NCBI RefSeq assembly: GCF_001245615.1
Contig: NZ_CWKH01000002.1
Location: 1-64,000, forward strand
Direction: 5' to 3'
DNA length: 64,000 bases
DNA from: Mycolicibacterium neworleansense
GTDB lineage: Bacteria; Actinomycetota; Actinomycetes; Mycobacteriales; Mycobacteriaceae
Shown here one piece after another: positions 15,498-24,222 of this stretch. Position 1 is the first letter of the stretch. Each line of letters begins with the position of its first letter. The notes beneath the pieces were generated by a model that was not told the DNA's origin, did not search any database, and was given only the letters and a program-made list of their open reading frames with translations. The translations under genes were made by a program, and so were the position numbers.

Positions 15498-15692
15498 TTA
15501 CTTCTCCTGGCCCTCGCGGCCGTAGATCGGGTTCCCGTCGTCGTCCACCCAGTCGTTGACGGCTGTGCCGGACACCGTGCCATGGCTACCCGGCAGGGTG
15601 ACGGTGGGGCGGGAGTCGTCGTACGACTCCATGATGCGCTCGGCTTCTTTGCGGTTCTCTTCGCTCACAGGTGGCGGTTGCTCAGTGGTCAT
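15498..15692 (-). CDS. 64-residue acidic protein of unknown function
   Basis: MTTEQPPPVSEENRKEAERI opens a hydrophilic, acidic protein ending GNPIYGREGQEK. The middle holds VTLPGSHGTVSGTAVNDWVD. No signal, membrane helix or known domain is seen. ATG 15692 has ACAGGT just upstream, a weak ribosome site. It stands alone between the PPOX gene and the TetR/MpaB pair, all on the minus strand. Codon use is like that of its neighbours, which supports it being real. Function not recognised. Confidence 0.6.
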   Translation of the reverse strand: MTTEQPPPVSEENRKEAERIMESYDDSRPTVTLPGSHGTVSGTAVNDWVDDDGNPIYGREGQEK

Positions 15693-15753
15693 ACCTGTCG
15701 GCTGCCCGAAAGTGTGACCTGCCAAACACTTCGAGCGGGGCGCCGGACCGAGT

Positions 15754-16368
15754 TCAGGCCGAGACCGTGCGAAGCGAGGCCGGCAAGCTCGGCAGGAAAT
15801 GCCTGGTGGCGAAGGCCCGGATGTCCTCGGCGGTGTCGAGGGGTTCGACGCTGGGCAGCAGGAGCACCATCCCGGCATAGCGCAGGATGGTGTCAGCCAG
15901 GTCGTTGACCGCCGGCTCGCCGATCCGCTCGGCGAACCCGGGCGGGAAGATCACTTTGAGGGCCGCAGCCATCCGCTCGATCGCCGCGCCGTAGTGGGTC
16001 TGCAGCATCTCCATGACCAGGGCCGGTTCATCGGCGATCAGCTGGTTGAGCACATGGTGCCGGCGGAACCGCAGGATCGACAGCGTGAACGCCTCGACGT
16101 AGTAATTCGATTGCGGCCCTGCGTTTTTCAATTCGTTGGCGATATCGGAGAACAACGCGACGTTCTCCCGCTCGATCACCGCCGCGACCAGCTCGTCACG
16201 GTTGGCGAACCGCCGGTAGATCGTGGTGCGGCTGACCCCGGCGCGACGCGCGACGTCGTCGAGCGCGACGCGGCGCAGGCCGTGTCGTTCGAATTCGACG
16301 AGGGCCGCGTCCAGGATCGCCACCGTCGCGGGCGACGAATCGGACCGCGTCGAATCAACCGCGGGCAT
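15754..16368 (-). CDS. TetR-family transcriptional regulator
   Basis: A 204-residue one-domain-plus-ligand-domain repressor. The TetR HTH is near the N-terminus: [20 protein letters not shown], followed by [11 protein letters not shown]. The C-terminal part is helical with [23 protein letters not shown] 16368 overlaps the stop of the MpaB-family gene by 14 bases; an in-frame TTG at 16383 is possible but less likely. Overlap means it is made from the same transcript as that oxygenase-family gene, and it probably senses that enzyme's substrate or a related lipid. Confidence 0.85.
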   Translation of the reverse strand: MPAVDSTRSDSSPATVAILDAALVEFERHGLRRVALDDVARRAGVSRTTIYRRFANRDELVAAVIERENVALFSDIANELKNAGPQSNYYVEAFTLSILRFRRHHVLNQLIADEPALVMEMLQTHYGAAIERMAAALKVIFPPGFAERIGEPAVNDLADTILRYAGMVLLLPSVEPLDTAEDIRAFATRHFLPSLPASLRTVSA

Positions 16369-17215
16369 AACCCTTTTGCGCAAACTTGTTGTAGCGCAAG
16401 CTCATCGGTAGATGATCCCACACCCAGTTCACCGGGCGGGACCGCCAGAAGGCCGCGAACCGCTGGTAGTTGCGTTCCTGACGATCACTCCACGGCAGGT
16501 CGAGCAGGTCACGGGCACGCGGCGGCAGGCCGCCCGCGGTAAGGAAGGCCGCGGCCGGGTCGAACACCGTGGCGACCACGCGCCAGATAGCCGGGTGCAC
16601 TGCCTTGGGGCACGGGAATCCCTTGGTGACATAGCCGACGCCGTACCGGGCCGACTTGTGCGGCACCGCCACCTCGTTCATCATCCGGTCCCAGTACTGC
16701 TCGAACTCGGCATAGGTGGCCGGCATCGGCCGGTCACTGACCCCGTAACGGCGGTACCAGGTCTTGGACTCCAGGTAGATCTGTTCCTTCTCCGCGTCGC
16801 TGAGCCTTTTGACGAAGGTGTCGGCGAAATAGAGGACCTGCTCGACAAACGTCGCGTGGGCCCAGAAGTAGGTGTCCGGATCCAGCGCGTGGTAGCGCGA
16901 GCCGTCGGGCATATCACCCTTGACGTGATGGTGGAAGTCGCGCACCTGGGTGCCGGCGTTCTCGTCCTCGGTCCCGTAAACGGTGCGGAAGATCGGCGGG
17001 ATGGTGCGCTTGAGCCGCTCGGCGGTGTCGGAGAAGAACGTCGAGTGGTCCAGTACGCCCTGGCCGAGCTCGGCCAGCATGTTCTGCAGGACGGCGGGAC
17101 GCGGCCCGATCAGATACATCCGGTTGTCGCCGAAGTACTTCCAGACCAGCGATTGCGGCCCCAGGGGCAGGGCGTCGGTCTGCTGCGGCTGCTCGGCCAG
17201 TTCGGTCATGGACAC
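16355..17215 (-). CDS. DUF2236 / MpaB-family oxygenase-like protein
   Basis: A 286-residue protein of the DUF2236 family, which includes latex clearing protein and fungal MpaB; members that have been studied bind haem b and oxidise isoprenoids or phenolics. Visible features are [20 protein letters not shown] (about 32-51), [20 protein letters not shown] (about 91-110) and [21 protein letters not shown] (about 112-132), where conserved His and Asp sit. Start may be GTG 17215 or the ATG two codons in, which has TAACAC 7 bases upstream. It is followed by an overlapping TetR gene. Substrate unknown. Confidence 0.82.
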   Translation of the reverse strand: MSMTELAEQPQQTDALPLGPQSLVWKYFGDNRMYLIGPRPAVLQNMLAELGQGVLDHSTFFSDTAERLKRTIPPIFRTVYGTEDENAGTQVRDFHHHVKGDMPDGSRYHALDPDTYFWAHATFVEQVLYFADTFVKRLSDAEKEQIYLESKTWYRRYGVSDRPMPATYAEFEQYWDRMMNEVAVPHKSARYGVGYVTKGFPCPKAVHPAIWRVVATVFDPAAAFLTAGGLPPRARDLLDLPWSDRQERNYQRFAAFWRSRPVNWVWDHLPMSLRYNKFAQKGYARG

Positions 17216-17343
17216 AGTGTTACAGATTTCGCACTTTGTACCAAGAGCTCTGTGACGTCGCTCACGACCACCGGCGGGCGGCGTTATCGCGCTGTGGCCG
17301 GACCGTGTCCGGTGCTGAGACCCGCCGTTGGAATGATGCGCAG

Positions 17344-18192
17344 GTGACCTCGCTGACCCGCCGCGACGCGCTGCGTCTAGGTGCCACCGGTGCGGGTGCC
17401 GCGGGGCTGATGGCGCTGGGCAGCCTGCTCGGTGCGCCCGCGCCCCGCGCCTCTCCGAGCCCCAACCAAACGGCGTCGGCGGGCGCCGCGTTGCCGACCC
17501 GCGATTCGGGGTCGTTCACCTCTGCGGCCCGCGGCGGCGTCGAAACCAACTGGATCATCGCCCGCCCGCCAGGCCAGCACGGCACATTGCGACCGGTGAT
17601 CGCGCTGCACGGGATGGACAACGATGCCGCCGGCGTGATGAGCCTGGGCATCCCGGAAGCGCTGGCCCAACTGACCGCAGCCGGCCGGCCGCCGTTCGCG
17701 GTGGTCAGCGTGGACGGCGGCAACTCGTTCTGGCGCCGTCGAGCCTCCGGGGAGGACTCCGGGTCGATGGTGCTCCACGAGCTGATCCCGATGCTGGCCA
17801 CCAAGGGCATCGACACCTCACGAGTGGCCTTCATGGGCTGGTCGATGGGTGGCTACGGCGCCATGCTGCTGGGTGCCAGACTGGGCGCCGCGCGCACCGC
17901 GGCGGTCTGCGCCATCAGCCCGGCGCTGTACATGACGTACTGGGGTGCGCCGCCCGACGCCTTCGACAGCCTCGCGGACTGGCAGCAGAACTCAGCGCTG
18001 AGACTGCTGCCTGCGCTGGGGTCGATCCCGCTCCGCATCGACTGTGGCACCGGGGACCGGTTCTACGCCGCGACCCGAATGTTCGTCAACCAACTGCCCA
18101 GGACCCCGGCCGTGGGCTTCTACCCCGGCGGCCATGACGAGGACTTCTGGCGCGCGCACTTGTCCGATGAGCTCGGCTGGCTCGATTCCTGA
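17344..18192 (+). CDS. Tat-exported alpha/beta-hydrolase esterase (Rv0519c-like)
   Basis: A 282-residue secreted serine hydrolase. The N-terminus has a twin-arginine signal, TRRDALRLGATGAGAAGLMA, and a Pro/Ser-rich linker. The nucleophile elbow is GWSMGGYGA, the acid is probably in CGTGDRF and the His in YPGGHDEDFW; ALHGMDNDA supplies the oxyanion loop. It belongs to the esterase D / antigen 85-related group. GTG 17344 is chosen because the longer frame adds a non-signal segment before the Arg pair. It corresponds in place to Rv0519c. Substrate probably an acyl ester at the cell surface. Confidence 0.82.
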   Translation: MTSLTRRDALRLGATGAGAAGLMALGSLLGAPAPRASPSPNQTASAGAALPTRDSGSFTSAARGGVETNWIIARPPGQHGTLRPVIALHGMDNDAAGVMSLGIPEALAQLTAAGRPPFAVVSVDGGNSFWRRRASGEDSGSMVLHELIPMLATKGIDTSRVAFMGWSMGGYGAMLLGARLGAARTAAVCAISPALYMTYWGAPPDAFDSLADWQQNSALRLLPALGSIPLRIDCGTGDRFYAATRMFVNQLPRTPAVGFYPGGHDEDFWRAHLSDELGWLDS

Positions 18193-18208
18193 ACCGCACC
18201 TTGGGGTC

Positions 18209-18973
18209 TCACCCCCACGTGAGCGGATCGAGCGCGAGATAGAACCGCAGACGCTCCGGATCCACAGCTGCCGGATAACCCGCTGCCAAACCCGCCGCGG
18301 CATCGTCGGCGAAGCCGGGAAAGGTGTCGGCGGTATTGGCCACCAGCAGTGCCAGATCTGCATGCCGGTCGGCAAGCCCGAGCCGGCCCAGGTCGATGAA
18401 TCCCTCGACCGTGAGCCGCTCGGGGTCGATCAGGATGTTGGGCAGGCACAGGTCGCCATGGCACACCACCTGATCGGCGGACTCCTGGCGGCGCCTCAGG
18501 TCGGCCTCGACTTCGACGCGCGCCAGCAGCGCAGCGGGTGCAACACCCCGGTCCGCGTCGCTCAGAAACTCGGGGTTGACCGCGCCGGCTGCCACCACCG
18601 AACCGGCCCGGGCCAGCATGTCGTCCAGGTCGCGCCGGTAGGGGCAGTCGCCGACCGCGATGCCGTGCAGGTCGCGGACCGCCGCCACGATCGAGGGCCA
18701 GGCCTGCCGCAGTGCGGATTCGGGCAGCCGATCGGCCCCGACGCCTGTGACCGCACTGGTGATCAGGAAGGCGCCGCCGTCGGCGGTACTCCCCCAGTCG
18801 ACCACGGCAGGCACCGGGAGGGCATGATCGTGGGCCCAGGACACCCGGTCACGTTCGGCAGCCAGATCGGCCACCGCCGCCGGACCGACCACCTTCGCGT
18901 ACCGGGAACCGTCCGCACTACGGAACACCCCGGCGCCGGATTCACCGTGGACAACGGGCTGCCAATCGGTCAC
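18209..18973 (-). CDS. APH(3')-type aminoglycoside phosphotransferase-like kinase
   Basis: A 254-residue kinase of the APH family. The catalytic loop is CHGDLCLPNILID (H172, D174, N179), the metal-binding Asp is D194 in FIDLGRLGLADRHADLA, and K27 with E40 are likely ATP contacts. Full length fits APH(3') enzymes (about 260), which phosphorylate kanamycin and neomycin at the 3'-OH. Chromosomal location among housekeeping-like genes and codon use like its neighbours suggest an intrinsic gene rather than a recent acquisition. Whether it confers resistance or acts on a natural metabolite cannot be decided from sequence. Confidence 0.82.
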   Translation of the reverse strand: MTDWQPVVHGESGAGVFRSADGSRYAKVVGPAAVADLAAERDRVSWAHDHALPVPAVVDWGSTADGGAFLITSAVTGVGADRLPESALRQAWPSIVAAVRDLHGIAVGDCPYRRDLDDMLARAGSVVAAGAVNPEFLSDADRGVAPAALLARVEVEADLRRRQESADQVVCHGDLCLPNILIDPERLTVEGFIDLGRLGLADRHADLALLVANTADTFPGFADDAAAGLAAGYPAAVDPERLRFYLALDPLTWG

Positions 18974-18977
18974 GGCG

Positions 18978-19205
18978 TCAGCGACGCAACCGGGCGATGC
19001 CCAGCACGGTCAGCACACCCGCCAGACCGGCCAGTGCCAGGGCCAGCACCAGCAGCGGCGCCGAATAGATGACCGCGGTGGTGGCCGGCTCACCATCGAG
19101 CACGGGCGCGACCTCGACCGTGGTTCTCGCCGCGATCCAGCTCAGCACGCAGCCCACCGCCGCGACGGCAGCCACCACGAACTCCAGGACGGCCCGCCGT
19201 TTCAC
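18978..19205 (-). CDS. 75-residue membrane protein with two helices
   Basis: Starts GTG 19205 (MKRRAVLEFVVAAVAAVGCV) and has two hydrophobic helices, about 6-24 and 46-70, joined by an extracytoplasmic loop TTVEVAPVLDGEPATT. Its start overlaps the stop of the next upstream gene by 4 bases (GTGA), so it is translationally coupled to it. It is the last of four small membrane-protein genes downstream of hemB. Function unknown. Confidence 0.75.
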   Translation of the reverse strand: MKRRAVLEFVVAAVAAVGCVLSWIAARTTVEVAPVLDGEPATTAVIYSAPLLVLALALAGLAGVLTVLGIARLRR

Positions 19206-19687
19206 GGGGTGCGCTCCTCGACCAGAGGCGTCAGCGCTTCCCGCAGCTTGCGATGCTTGCGCGCCCAGGCCTGAGCGGTGCGGGCACCGGTGAGTTTCAG
19301 CCCGATGCCGGTGCGGCCCCGCGGAACCCCGGACAGCTCCCCGAGGGCGCGGGCCGACTGCCACTTTGGTGCCTCCGAGCCCGATGCCTCGGGGTAGATC
19401 TGCACGATCTCGTCGACCTTGAGAATCTCGGCGCCCTGCCGCAACGTGGCGGCGGTCAACTCGACCGAGGTGTGGATGCGCGCCGCCTTGATCTGGATGG
19501 CCACGAACCCCGAGACCAGCACCAGGAACAGGATCGGAATCCACAGGTCCTGACCGTATCCGCCGGTCATCTGCAGGATCGCCATGCCGATCCCGGCGAA
19601 CGGCCCCAGCAGGAGCCATGCCCAGCTGGCGCCCTGCTCGTAGAACAGCACCTCGGAGCCGACCTTGTTCACGGGTTCACTCTCCAT
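19202..19687 (-). CDS. Membrane protein, DUF3093-like
   Basis: A 161-residue protein with two N-terminal helices (SWAWLLLGPFAGIGMAILQM near 22-41; WIPILFLVLVSGFVAIQI near 49-66) and a soluble C-terminal domain ending LKLTGARTAQAWARKHRKLR. The layout, with a PRGRTGIGLKLTG strand pair, resembles DUF3093 proteins, which sit beside housekeeping genes in actinobacteria. It overlaps the preceding membrane-protein gene by 11 bases and the following one by 4. Probably the Rv0513 neighbourhood of hemB. Family assignment is tentative. Confidence 0.72.
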   Translation of the reverse strand: MESEPVNKVGSEVLFYEQGASWAWLLLGPFAGIGMAILQMTGGYGQDLWIPILFLVLVSGFVAIQIKAARIHTSVELTAATLRQGAEILKVDEIVQIYPEASGSEAPKWQSARALGELSGVPRGRTGIGLKLTGARTAQAWARKHRKLREALTPLVEERTP

Positions 19688-20060
19688 CGTCAGCCCTCCG
19701 CACCGGCATCGCGCTCAGGCCGGTGCCCGCGATGAGCGGGAGCAGCGCCAGCAGCGTCAGGATATGGACCGGAGCCAGGCTGAACGCCGCCATCAACCCG
19801 ACCACTACCACTATCGCCATGGACAGCGCGATCGCGGCCCGGCGGTACCGTGCGTCACCGGAACGGGCGCGGCCGGCCAGATAGGCCATGCCTGCGCCGG
19901 CCAGCGCCGTGAGTGCCCCCACGCCGCGGAACAAGGTGCTCTCGGCGCTGGGCCAGGACACCGAGGCGGCGATCAGGCCGCCGACGATCAACAACACGGC
20001 GCCGACCAGCCAGAAACTGAACGAGATGGTCGCGCGGCGCGACGCTGATGATGAAGGCAT
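19677..20060 (-). CDS. Four-helix membrane protein of unknown function
   Basis: A 127-residue protein, almost entirely hydrophobic: helices near 12-33, 43-62, 75-93 and 97-117 (VHILTLLALLPLIAGTGLSA), with a Ser-rich N-terminus and a short acidic tail. It overlaps the downstream gene by 11 bases and lies 19 bases after the gene at 20080. No family recognised. Confidence 0.7.
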   Translation of the reverse strand: MPSSSASRRATISFSFWLVGAVLLIVGGLIAASVSWPSAESTLFRGVGALTALAGAGMAYLAGRARSGDARYRRAAIALSMAIVVVVGLMAAFSLAPVHILTLLALLPLIAGTGLSAMPVRRADDGE

Positions 20061-20079
20061 TGCCCGGAAGCGTAGCGAA

Positions 20080-20514
20080 TCAGCGGGTGAAGAAACCGTC
20101 GGCGTCCTTACGGTGCAACAGGTACAGCCCGCCCGCGATCAGGACCGATCCGACGATCGCGGTGATCGCGTAGCCCACCGCGGCGGCGTCTTGTCGCTGG
20201 CCGGTCAGCAGACTGCTGATCGCGTGCAGGACCGAGACGATTCCCCCGCTGGTCAGCACGGTGCGGGCCCAGCGGTATCCCTGGCGCATCAGCGCCAGGA
20301 ACGTCACCACGATCGAGGACACCACGACCAGGAACATGATCGAGAAGACGACCGTCATCGACCGTTGCACACCGCCGGCGGATCCGGTGAGCGCGTCGAT
20401 CAGATAGCCCACCACCATGAGCACCAACGCGGCGGTCCACAACCAGAACCCGGTGTCGACATCCTCGGGACGGCCGGTCGGGCTCCGCTTCGGTTCGGTC
20501 ACCTGGTCGGTCAC
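20080..20514 (-). CDS. Four-helix membrane protein downstream of hemB
   Basis: A 144-residue protein: a 20-residue hydrophilic N-terminus, then helices starting at FWLWTAALVLMVVGYLIDAL (23-42), SMTVVFSIMFLVVVSSIVVTF, VLTSGGIVSVLHAISSLL and AVGYAITAIVGSVLIAGGLY, and a short basic tail. Its start overlaps the hemB stop by 4 bases, so it belongs to the hem transcription unit. Similar small membrane genes follow hemB in other mycobacteria. Function unknown. Confidence 0.75.
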   Translation of the reverse strand: MTDQVTEPKRSPTGRPEDVDTGFWLWTAALVLMVVGYLIDALTGSAGGVQRSMTVVFSIMFLVVVSSIVVTFLALMRQGYRWARTVLTSGGIVSVLHAISSLLTGQRQDAAAVGYAITAIVGSVLIAGGLYLLHRKDADGFFTR

Positions 20515-21491
20515 GCGAGCCAGCCGGCCACGTCGGCGGCCCAGTAGGTCAGCACCAGGTCGGCGCCGGCCCGCCGGATTCCGGTCAACGACTCCAGTGC
20601 TGCCGCCTGCAGCTCGATCCAGCCATTGGCCGCCGCGGCGCAGATCATCGAGTACTCACCCGAAATCTGGTATGCCGCAACGGGTACCGGCGAAATATCG
20701 GCCGCGGCACGCACCACGTCCAGGTAGCTCATCGCGGGCTTGACCATCACGATGTCGGCGCCCTCGTCGATGTCGAGTTCGACCTCGTGCACGGCCTCGC
20801 GGATGTTCCCCGGATCCTGTTGATAGGTGCGCCGGTCCCCCACCAGGCTGGACGACACCGCTTCGCGGAACGGGCCGTAGAAGGCCGAGGCGAACTTGGC
20901 CGCGTAGGCCAGGATGGCGACTTCCGTGTGCCCGGCCGCATCCAGCCCGTCACGGATGGCCGCCACCTGGCCGTCCATCATGCCGCTGGGACCGACCACA
21001 TGGGCGCCCGATTCCGCTTGTGCCACAGCAAGTTCCACGTAACGCACGTTGGTTGCGTCGTTGTCGACCCGGCCCGCGTCGTCGAGCACGCCACAGTGTC
21101 CGTGATCGGTGAACTCGTCGAGGCAGGTGTCGGCCATCAGGACGGTGGCGTCACCGAGATCCTTGGCCAGGTCACGCAATGCCACGTTGAGGATGCCGTC
21201 CGGATCGATGCCGACGGCACCGGTCGGATCCTTGTCCTCGTCACAGGGCACGCCGAACAGCATCAGTCCGCCCACGCCGGCTTCCACCGCATCGGCGGCC
21301 GCCTGGCGCAACGAATCCCGGGTGTGCTGAACCACTCCGGGCATCGAGGAGATCGGCCGCGGTTCACCGATGCCGTCGGCCACGAACATCGGAAGCACCA
21401 GATGCCGTGGCTCCAAAGAGGTTTGGGCCACCAGGCGACGCATCGCCGGCGTGGACCGCAAGCGACGAGGACGGTGCCTTGGAAACGCCAC
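20511..21491 (-). CDS. hemB: Porphobilinogen synthase (delta-aminolevulinate dehydratase)
   Basis: A 326-residue enzyme that condenses two 5-aminolevulinate to porphobilinogen. Active-site lysines are K199 (YAAKFASAFYGPFRE) and K251 (DIVMVKPAMSYLD). The metal region DTCLDEFTDHGHCG (121-134) keeps Cys123 and Cys133 but has Asp instead of the middle Cys of zinc-type enzymes, the usual actinobacterial form. Length is normal. It is separated from cobA-hemD by 92 bases containing a large hairpin, and overlaps the downstream membrane gene by 4 bases. Orthologue of Rv0512. Confidence 0.95.
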   Translation of the reverse strand: MAFPRHRPRRLRSTPAMRRLVAQTSLEPRHLVLPMFVADGIGEPRPISSMPGVVQHTRDSLRQAAADAVEAGVGGLMLFGVPCDEDKDPTGAVGIDPDGILNVALRDLAKDLGDATVLMADTCLDEFTDHGHCGVLDDAGRVDNDATNVRYVELAVAQAESGAHVVGPSGMMDGQVAAIRDGLDAAGHTEVAILAYAAKFASAFYGPFREAVSSSLVGDRRTYQQDPGNIREAVHEVELDIDEGADIVMVKPAMSYLDVVRAAADISPVPVAAYQISGEYSMICAAAANGWIELQAAALESLTGIRRAGADLVLTYWAADVAGWLA

Positions 21492-21517
21492 AGCTTGCCT
21501 CCTTCTGCGCTCTACCC

Positions 21518-21576
21518 CCGAAACGGTATTCCAGCAGGAAAAGTCCGAGTAGCAGCCTGCCGGAATGCGGTTTCGG
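21518..21576 (-). promoter_or_regulatory. Long hairpin between cobA-hemD and hemB
   Basis: Two 21-base arms, 21518-21538 and 21556-21576, pair at 18 of 21 positions (outer GGTTTCGG/CCGAAACC-type stem) around a 17-base loop. On the transcribed strand it follows the hemD stop by 7 bases and ends 27 bases before hemB. It may be a terminator, a processing site or an attenuator within the haem operon; there is no long T-tract. Confidence 0.55.
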
Positions 21577-21583
21577 CGAAAAA

Positions 21584-23266
21584 CTAGCGCCTACGGCTCT
21601 TCTTACGCGGCGGGGGCAGCGCACCTTCGGCCCGCAGCCGGGCGGCGTGCTCGGCGAGCGCGTCGACCAGCGGACCCACCGCGGCCGACTCGGGCTGAAC
21701 ATCCACCCGCAGGCCGAATTCCGCCGCGGTTTCCGCGGTCTTGGGTCCGATGCAGGCCACGATGGTCCGGGCGTGCGGCTTGCCTGCGATACCGACCAGG
21801 TTGCGCACCGTCGAACTGGAGGTGAAGCAGACCGCGTCGAAGCCGCCGGTCTTGATCATCTCGCGGGTCTGCGCCGGCGGCGGAGCGGCACGCACGGTGC
21901 GGTAGGCGGTGACGTCCTCGATCTCCCAGCCACGCTCACGCAAGCCCTCGGCCAGCGTCTCGGTGGCGATGTCGGCACGCGGCAACAGCACCCGGTTCAC
22001 CGGGTCGAAAACCTCGTCGAACGGCGGGAACTCGTCGAGCAGGCCCAGGGAGGACTGCTCGCCCGAAGGAACCAGCTCGGGGTTGATGCCGAATGCTCGC
22101 ACCTTGTCGGCGGTGGCCTGCCCGACACACGCGATCTTCACACCCGAGAACGCCCGGGCGTCCAGGCCGAACTCGTTGAACTTCTCCCACACCGCACGCA
22201 CGGCGTTGGTCGAGGTGAACACCACCCACTGGAACCGGCCGTCGACCAGACCCTTGACCGCACGCTCCATCTGCGCGGGGCTGCGCGGCGGCTCGACGGC
22301 GATGGTCGGCACCTCGATCGGCAGGGCACCGTGGCCCACCAGCCGATCGCTCATCTCGCCGGCCTGATCCTTGGTGCGCGGCACCAGCACGGTCCAGCCG
22401 TACAGGGCGCGGCTCTCCCACCAGTTCAGCTTGGCCCGGTTGGCCACGGTCTTGCCGATGGTCACCACCAGCGGACCGGTGAGCGGCCCGGCCAGCTCGC
22501 TGCCGGCCGGCTTCTCCAGCACGGCCTTGTCGGTCAGGCCACCCAGGGTGGTCTCGACCGAACGCTGCTGGCAGGTGGTACCGCTCGCGGTCACCACCGC
22601 CGGGGTGCTGTCGACCAGCCCCTGCTCGATCAGGGTGCGGGCGGCATCCGGCAGGTGCGACGCGGTCGCATGCAGGATCAGCGGCCCGGGTGCGGCGGCC
22701 AGCGCCGCCCAGTCCACGTCACCGCGGACATCGGCCACGGTGTGCGACGAACCCAGCGGCAGGCCCGCATAGGTGGGCACCGCGCTGGTGGCGGGCAGCC
22801 CGGGGACGATCTCGAAGTTCACATGGGCCTTGGCCAGCGCACCGATCTCGGTGATGACGGCATCCACCGACAGCGGGTCACCGGCGACCAGGCGCACCAC
22901 GTCGTAGCCGTGGCGGGCCTCGGCGACCAGCGTCTTGGCCACCTCGGCAGGATCCCCCAGGGCGGGACGGATCTCGGGCCCGCCGGCGATGACGGCGGCT
23001 TGTGCGGCGTCGGCGGCACCGGCATCGGCGTCGGCCGTGTCACCCGCGGCGGCCTTGGCCGGCTCAGCAGGTGCCGGGCCGGACGCCGGCGGCAGTTCGG
23101 TGCCGATCAGGGCCAGCACGGCCTCGGGGACGTCGGGATCGGTGAACACCAACTCGGCGTGCGCCAGCACGGCTTGCGCACGCGCCGTCAGCAGTCCCGG
23201 ATCTCCCGGGCCCGAGCCCACAAATGTGATGCGGCCGGGCTTCGCCTTGCGACCTCGCATGGTCAT
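21584..23266 (-). CDS. hemD: Fused uroporphyrinogen-III C-methyltransferase / uroporphyrinogen-III synthase
   Basis: A 560-residue bifunctional protein. Residues about 10-260 are a SUMT (CobA-type) domain: [20 protein letters not shown] at the start, [20 protein letters not shown] and the SAM-binding [15 protein letters not shown] region. Residues about 290-545 are HemD ([20 protein letters not shown] ... [16 protein letters not shown]). It makes uroporphyrinogen III and may divert it to precorrin-2. A low-complexity Ala/Asp insertion ([20 protein letters not shown]) is unusual within the SUMT domain and may weaken that activity. It overlaps hemC by 4 bases. Orthologue of Rv0511. Confidence 0.92.
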   Translation of the reverse strand: MTMRGRKAKPGRITFVGSGPGDPGLLTARAQAVLAHAELVFTDPDVPEAVLALIGTELPPASGPAPAEPAKAAAGDTADADAGAADAAQAAVIAGGPEIRPALGDPAEVAKTLVAEARHGYDVVRLVAGDPLSVDAVITEIGALAKAHVNFEIVPGLPATSAVPTYAGLPLGSSHTVADVRGDVDWAALAAAPGPLILHATASHLPDAARTLIEQGLVDSTPAVVTASGTTCQQRSVETTLGGLTDKAVLEKPAGSELAGPLTGPLVVTIGKTVANRAKLNWWESRALYGWTVLVPRTKDQAGEMSDRLVGHGALPIEVPTIAVEPPRSPAQMERAVKGLVDGRFQWVVFTSTNAVRAVWEKFNEFGLDARAFSGVKIACVGQATADKVRAFGINPELVPSGEQSSLGLLDEFPPFDEVFDPVNRVLLPRADIATETLAEGLRERGWEIEDVTAYRTVRAAPPPAQTREMIKTGGFDAVCFTSSSTVRNLVGIAGKPHARTIVACIGPKTAETAAEFGLRVDVQPESAAVGPLVDALAEHAARLRAEGALPPPRKKSRRR

Positions 23267-24219
23267 TCTTCACTCCCGCGCTCTACCAACAGCTCGCGCG
23301 CACCCAGCTCGAAAAGCTCCGCGGCCACCGAGACACCCAAGTCAGCGGCCCGATCGGGAGTTCCGATGCCGGACGCACGAATCACGTCGGATCCGTCCAG
23401 CGTCGCTACGCAGCCGCGCAACGACAGCTCCTCGAAGACATTGCCGTCCTCATCGATAGACTCGACCACTTCCGCGATCGCGCCCACCGGTGCAGAACAG
23501 CCCGCCTCCAGTTCGGCGAGCAGGATCCGTTCGGCGGTGACCGCGGCGCGCGTGTCGGTGTCATCCAACTCCGCCAGCACCGAGATCAGCTCGGTGTCGC
23601 CGGACCGGCATTCCACTGCGAGCGCACCCTGAGCCGGCGCTGGCAACATCTGCACCGGCTCGAGCGACTCGGTGACTGCATCGAGCCGTCCGATACGGGC
23701 CAGACCCGCGCGGGCGACCACGATGGCGTCGAGATCACCGCTCGTAACCCTGTTCAACCTGGTATCTAGGTTGCCTCGTAGGGGGCGGATTTCCAAACCG
23801 AGACCCAGTGCTCTAAGCTGCGCGGCCCGTCGCGCACTCGAAGTGCCGATCACGGACCCGGCCGGCAACTCACCGAGCACCAATCCGTCGCGCGCCACCA
23901 GGGCGTCGCGGGGGTCCTCACGGCGGGGTACGGCGGCGATGACGAACCGGTCGTCACGCGCGGTGGGCAAATCTTTGTAGGAGTGCACGGCCATGTCCAC
24001 GCGGCCGTCGTGGATCGCCTCACGGAGCGCCGCGGTGAAGACCCCGACGCCGATCTCGGCGATGGGGCCCTGGTTACGGTCGCCCTCGGTCGAGATGATC
24101 ACCAGCTCGCAGGGGTGCCCCGCAGCCAGCAAAGCGTCCCTGATGGTGCCGGCCTGCGTGGTCGCCAGCAGGCTACCCCGGGTGCCGATCCGGATTACCG
24201 TATCGCGCGTTTCTACCAA
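23263..24219 (-). CDS. hemC: Porphobilinogen deaminase (hydroxymethylbilane synthase)
   Basis: A 318-residue enzyme that joins four porphobilinogens into hydroxymethylbilane. It opens [16 protein letters not shown], has [11 protein letters not shown] at 77-87, the catalytic Asp in this stretch, and the dipyrromethane cofactor Cys is C241 in [26 protein letters not shown] is the family signature. It starts 3 bases after the hemA stop and overlaps cobA-hemD by 4 bases. Orthologue of Rv0510. Confidence 0.95.
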   Translation of the reverse strand: MVETRDTVIRIGTRGSLLATTQAGTIRDALLAAGHPCELVIISTEGDRNQGPIAEIGVGVFTAALREAIHDGRVDMAVHSYKDLPTARDDRFVIAAVPRREDPRDALVARDGLVLGELPAGSVIGTSSARRAAQLRALGLGLEIRPLRGNLDTRLNRVTSGDLDAIVVARAGLARIGRLDAVTESLEPVQMLPAPAQGALAVECRSGDTELISVLAELDDTDTRAAVTAERILLAELEAGCSAPVGAIAEVVESIDEDGNVFEELSLRGCVATLDGSDVIRASGIGTPDRAADLGVSVAAELFELGARELLVERGSEE

Positions 24220-24222
24220 GCT

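Noticed and set aside
21407..23632. 741-residue open frame antisense to cobA-hemD and hemC
   Set aside because: Shadow of high-GC coding on the other strand; composition is Gly/Arg/His-rich and no domain is recognisable, while the minus-strand genes are clear homologues.
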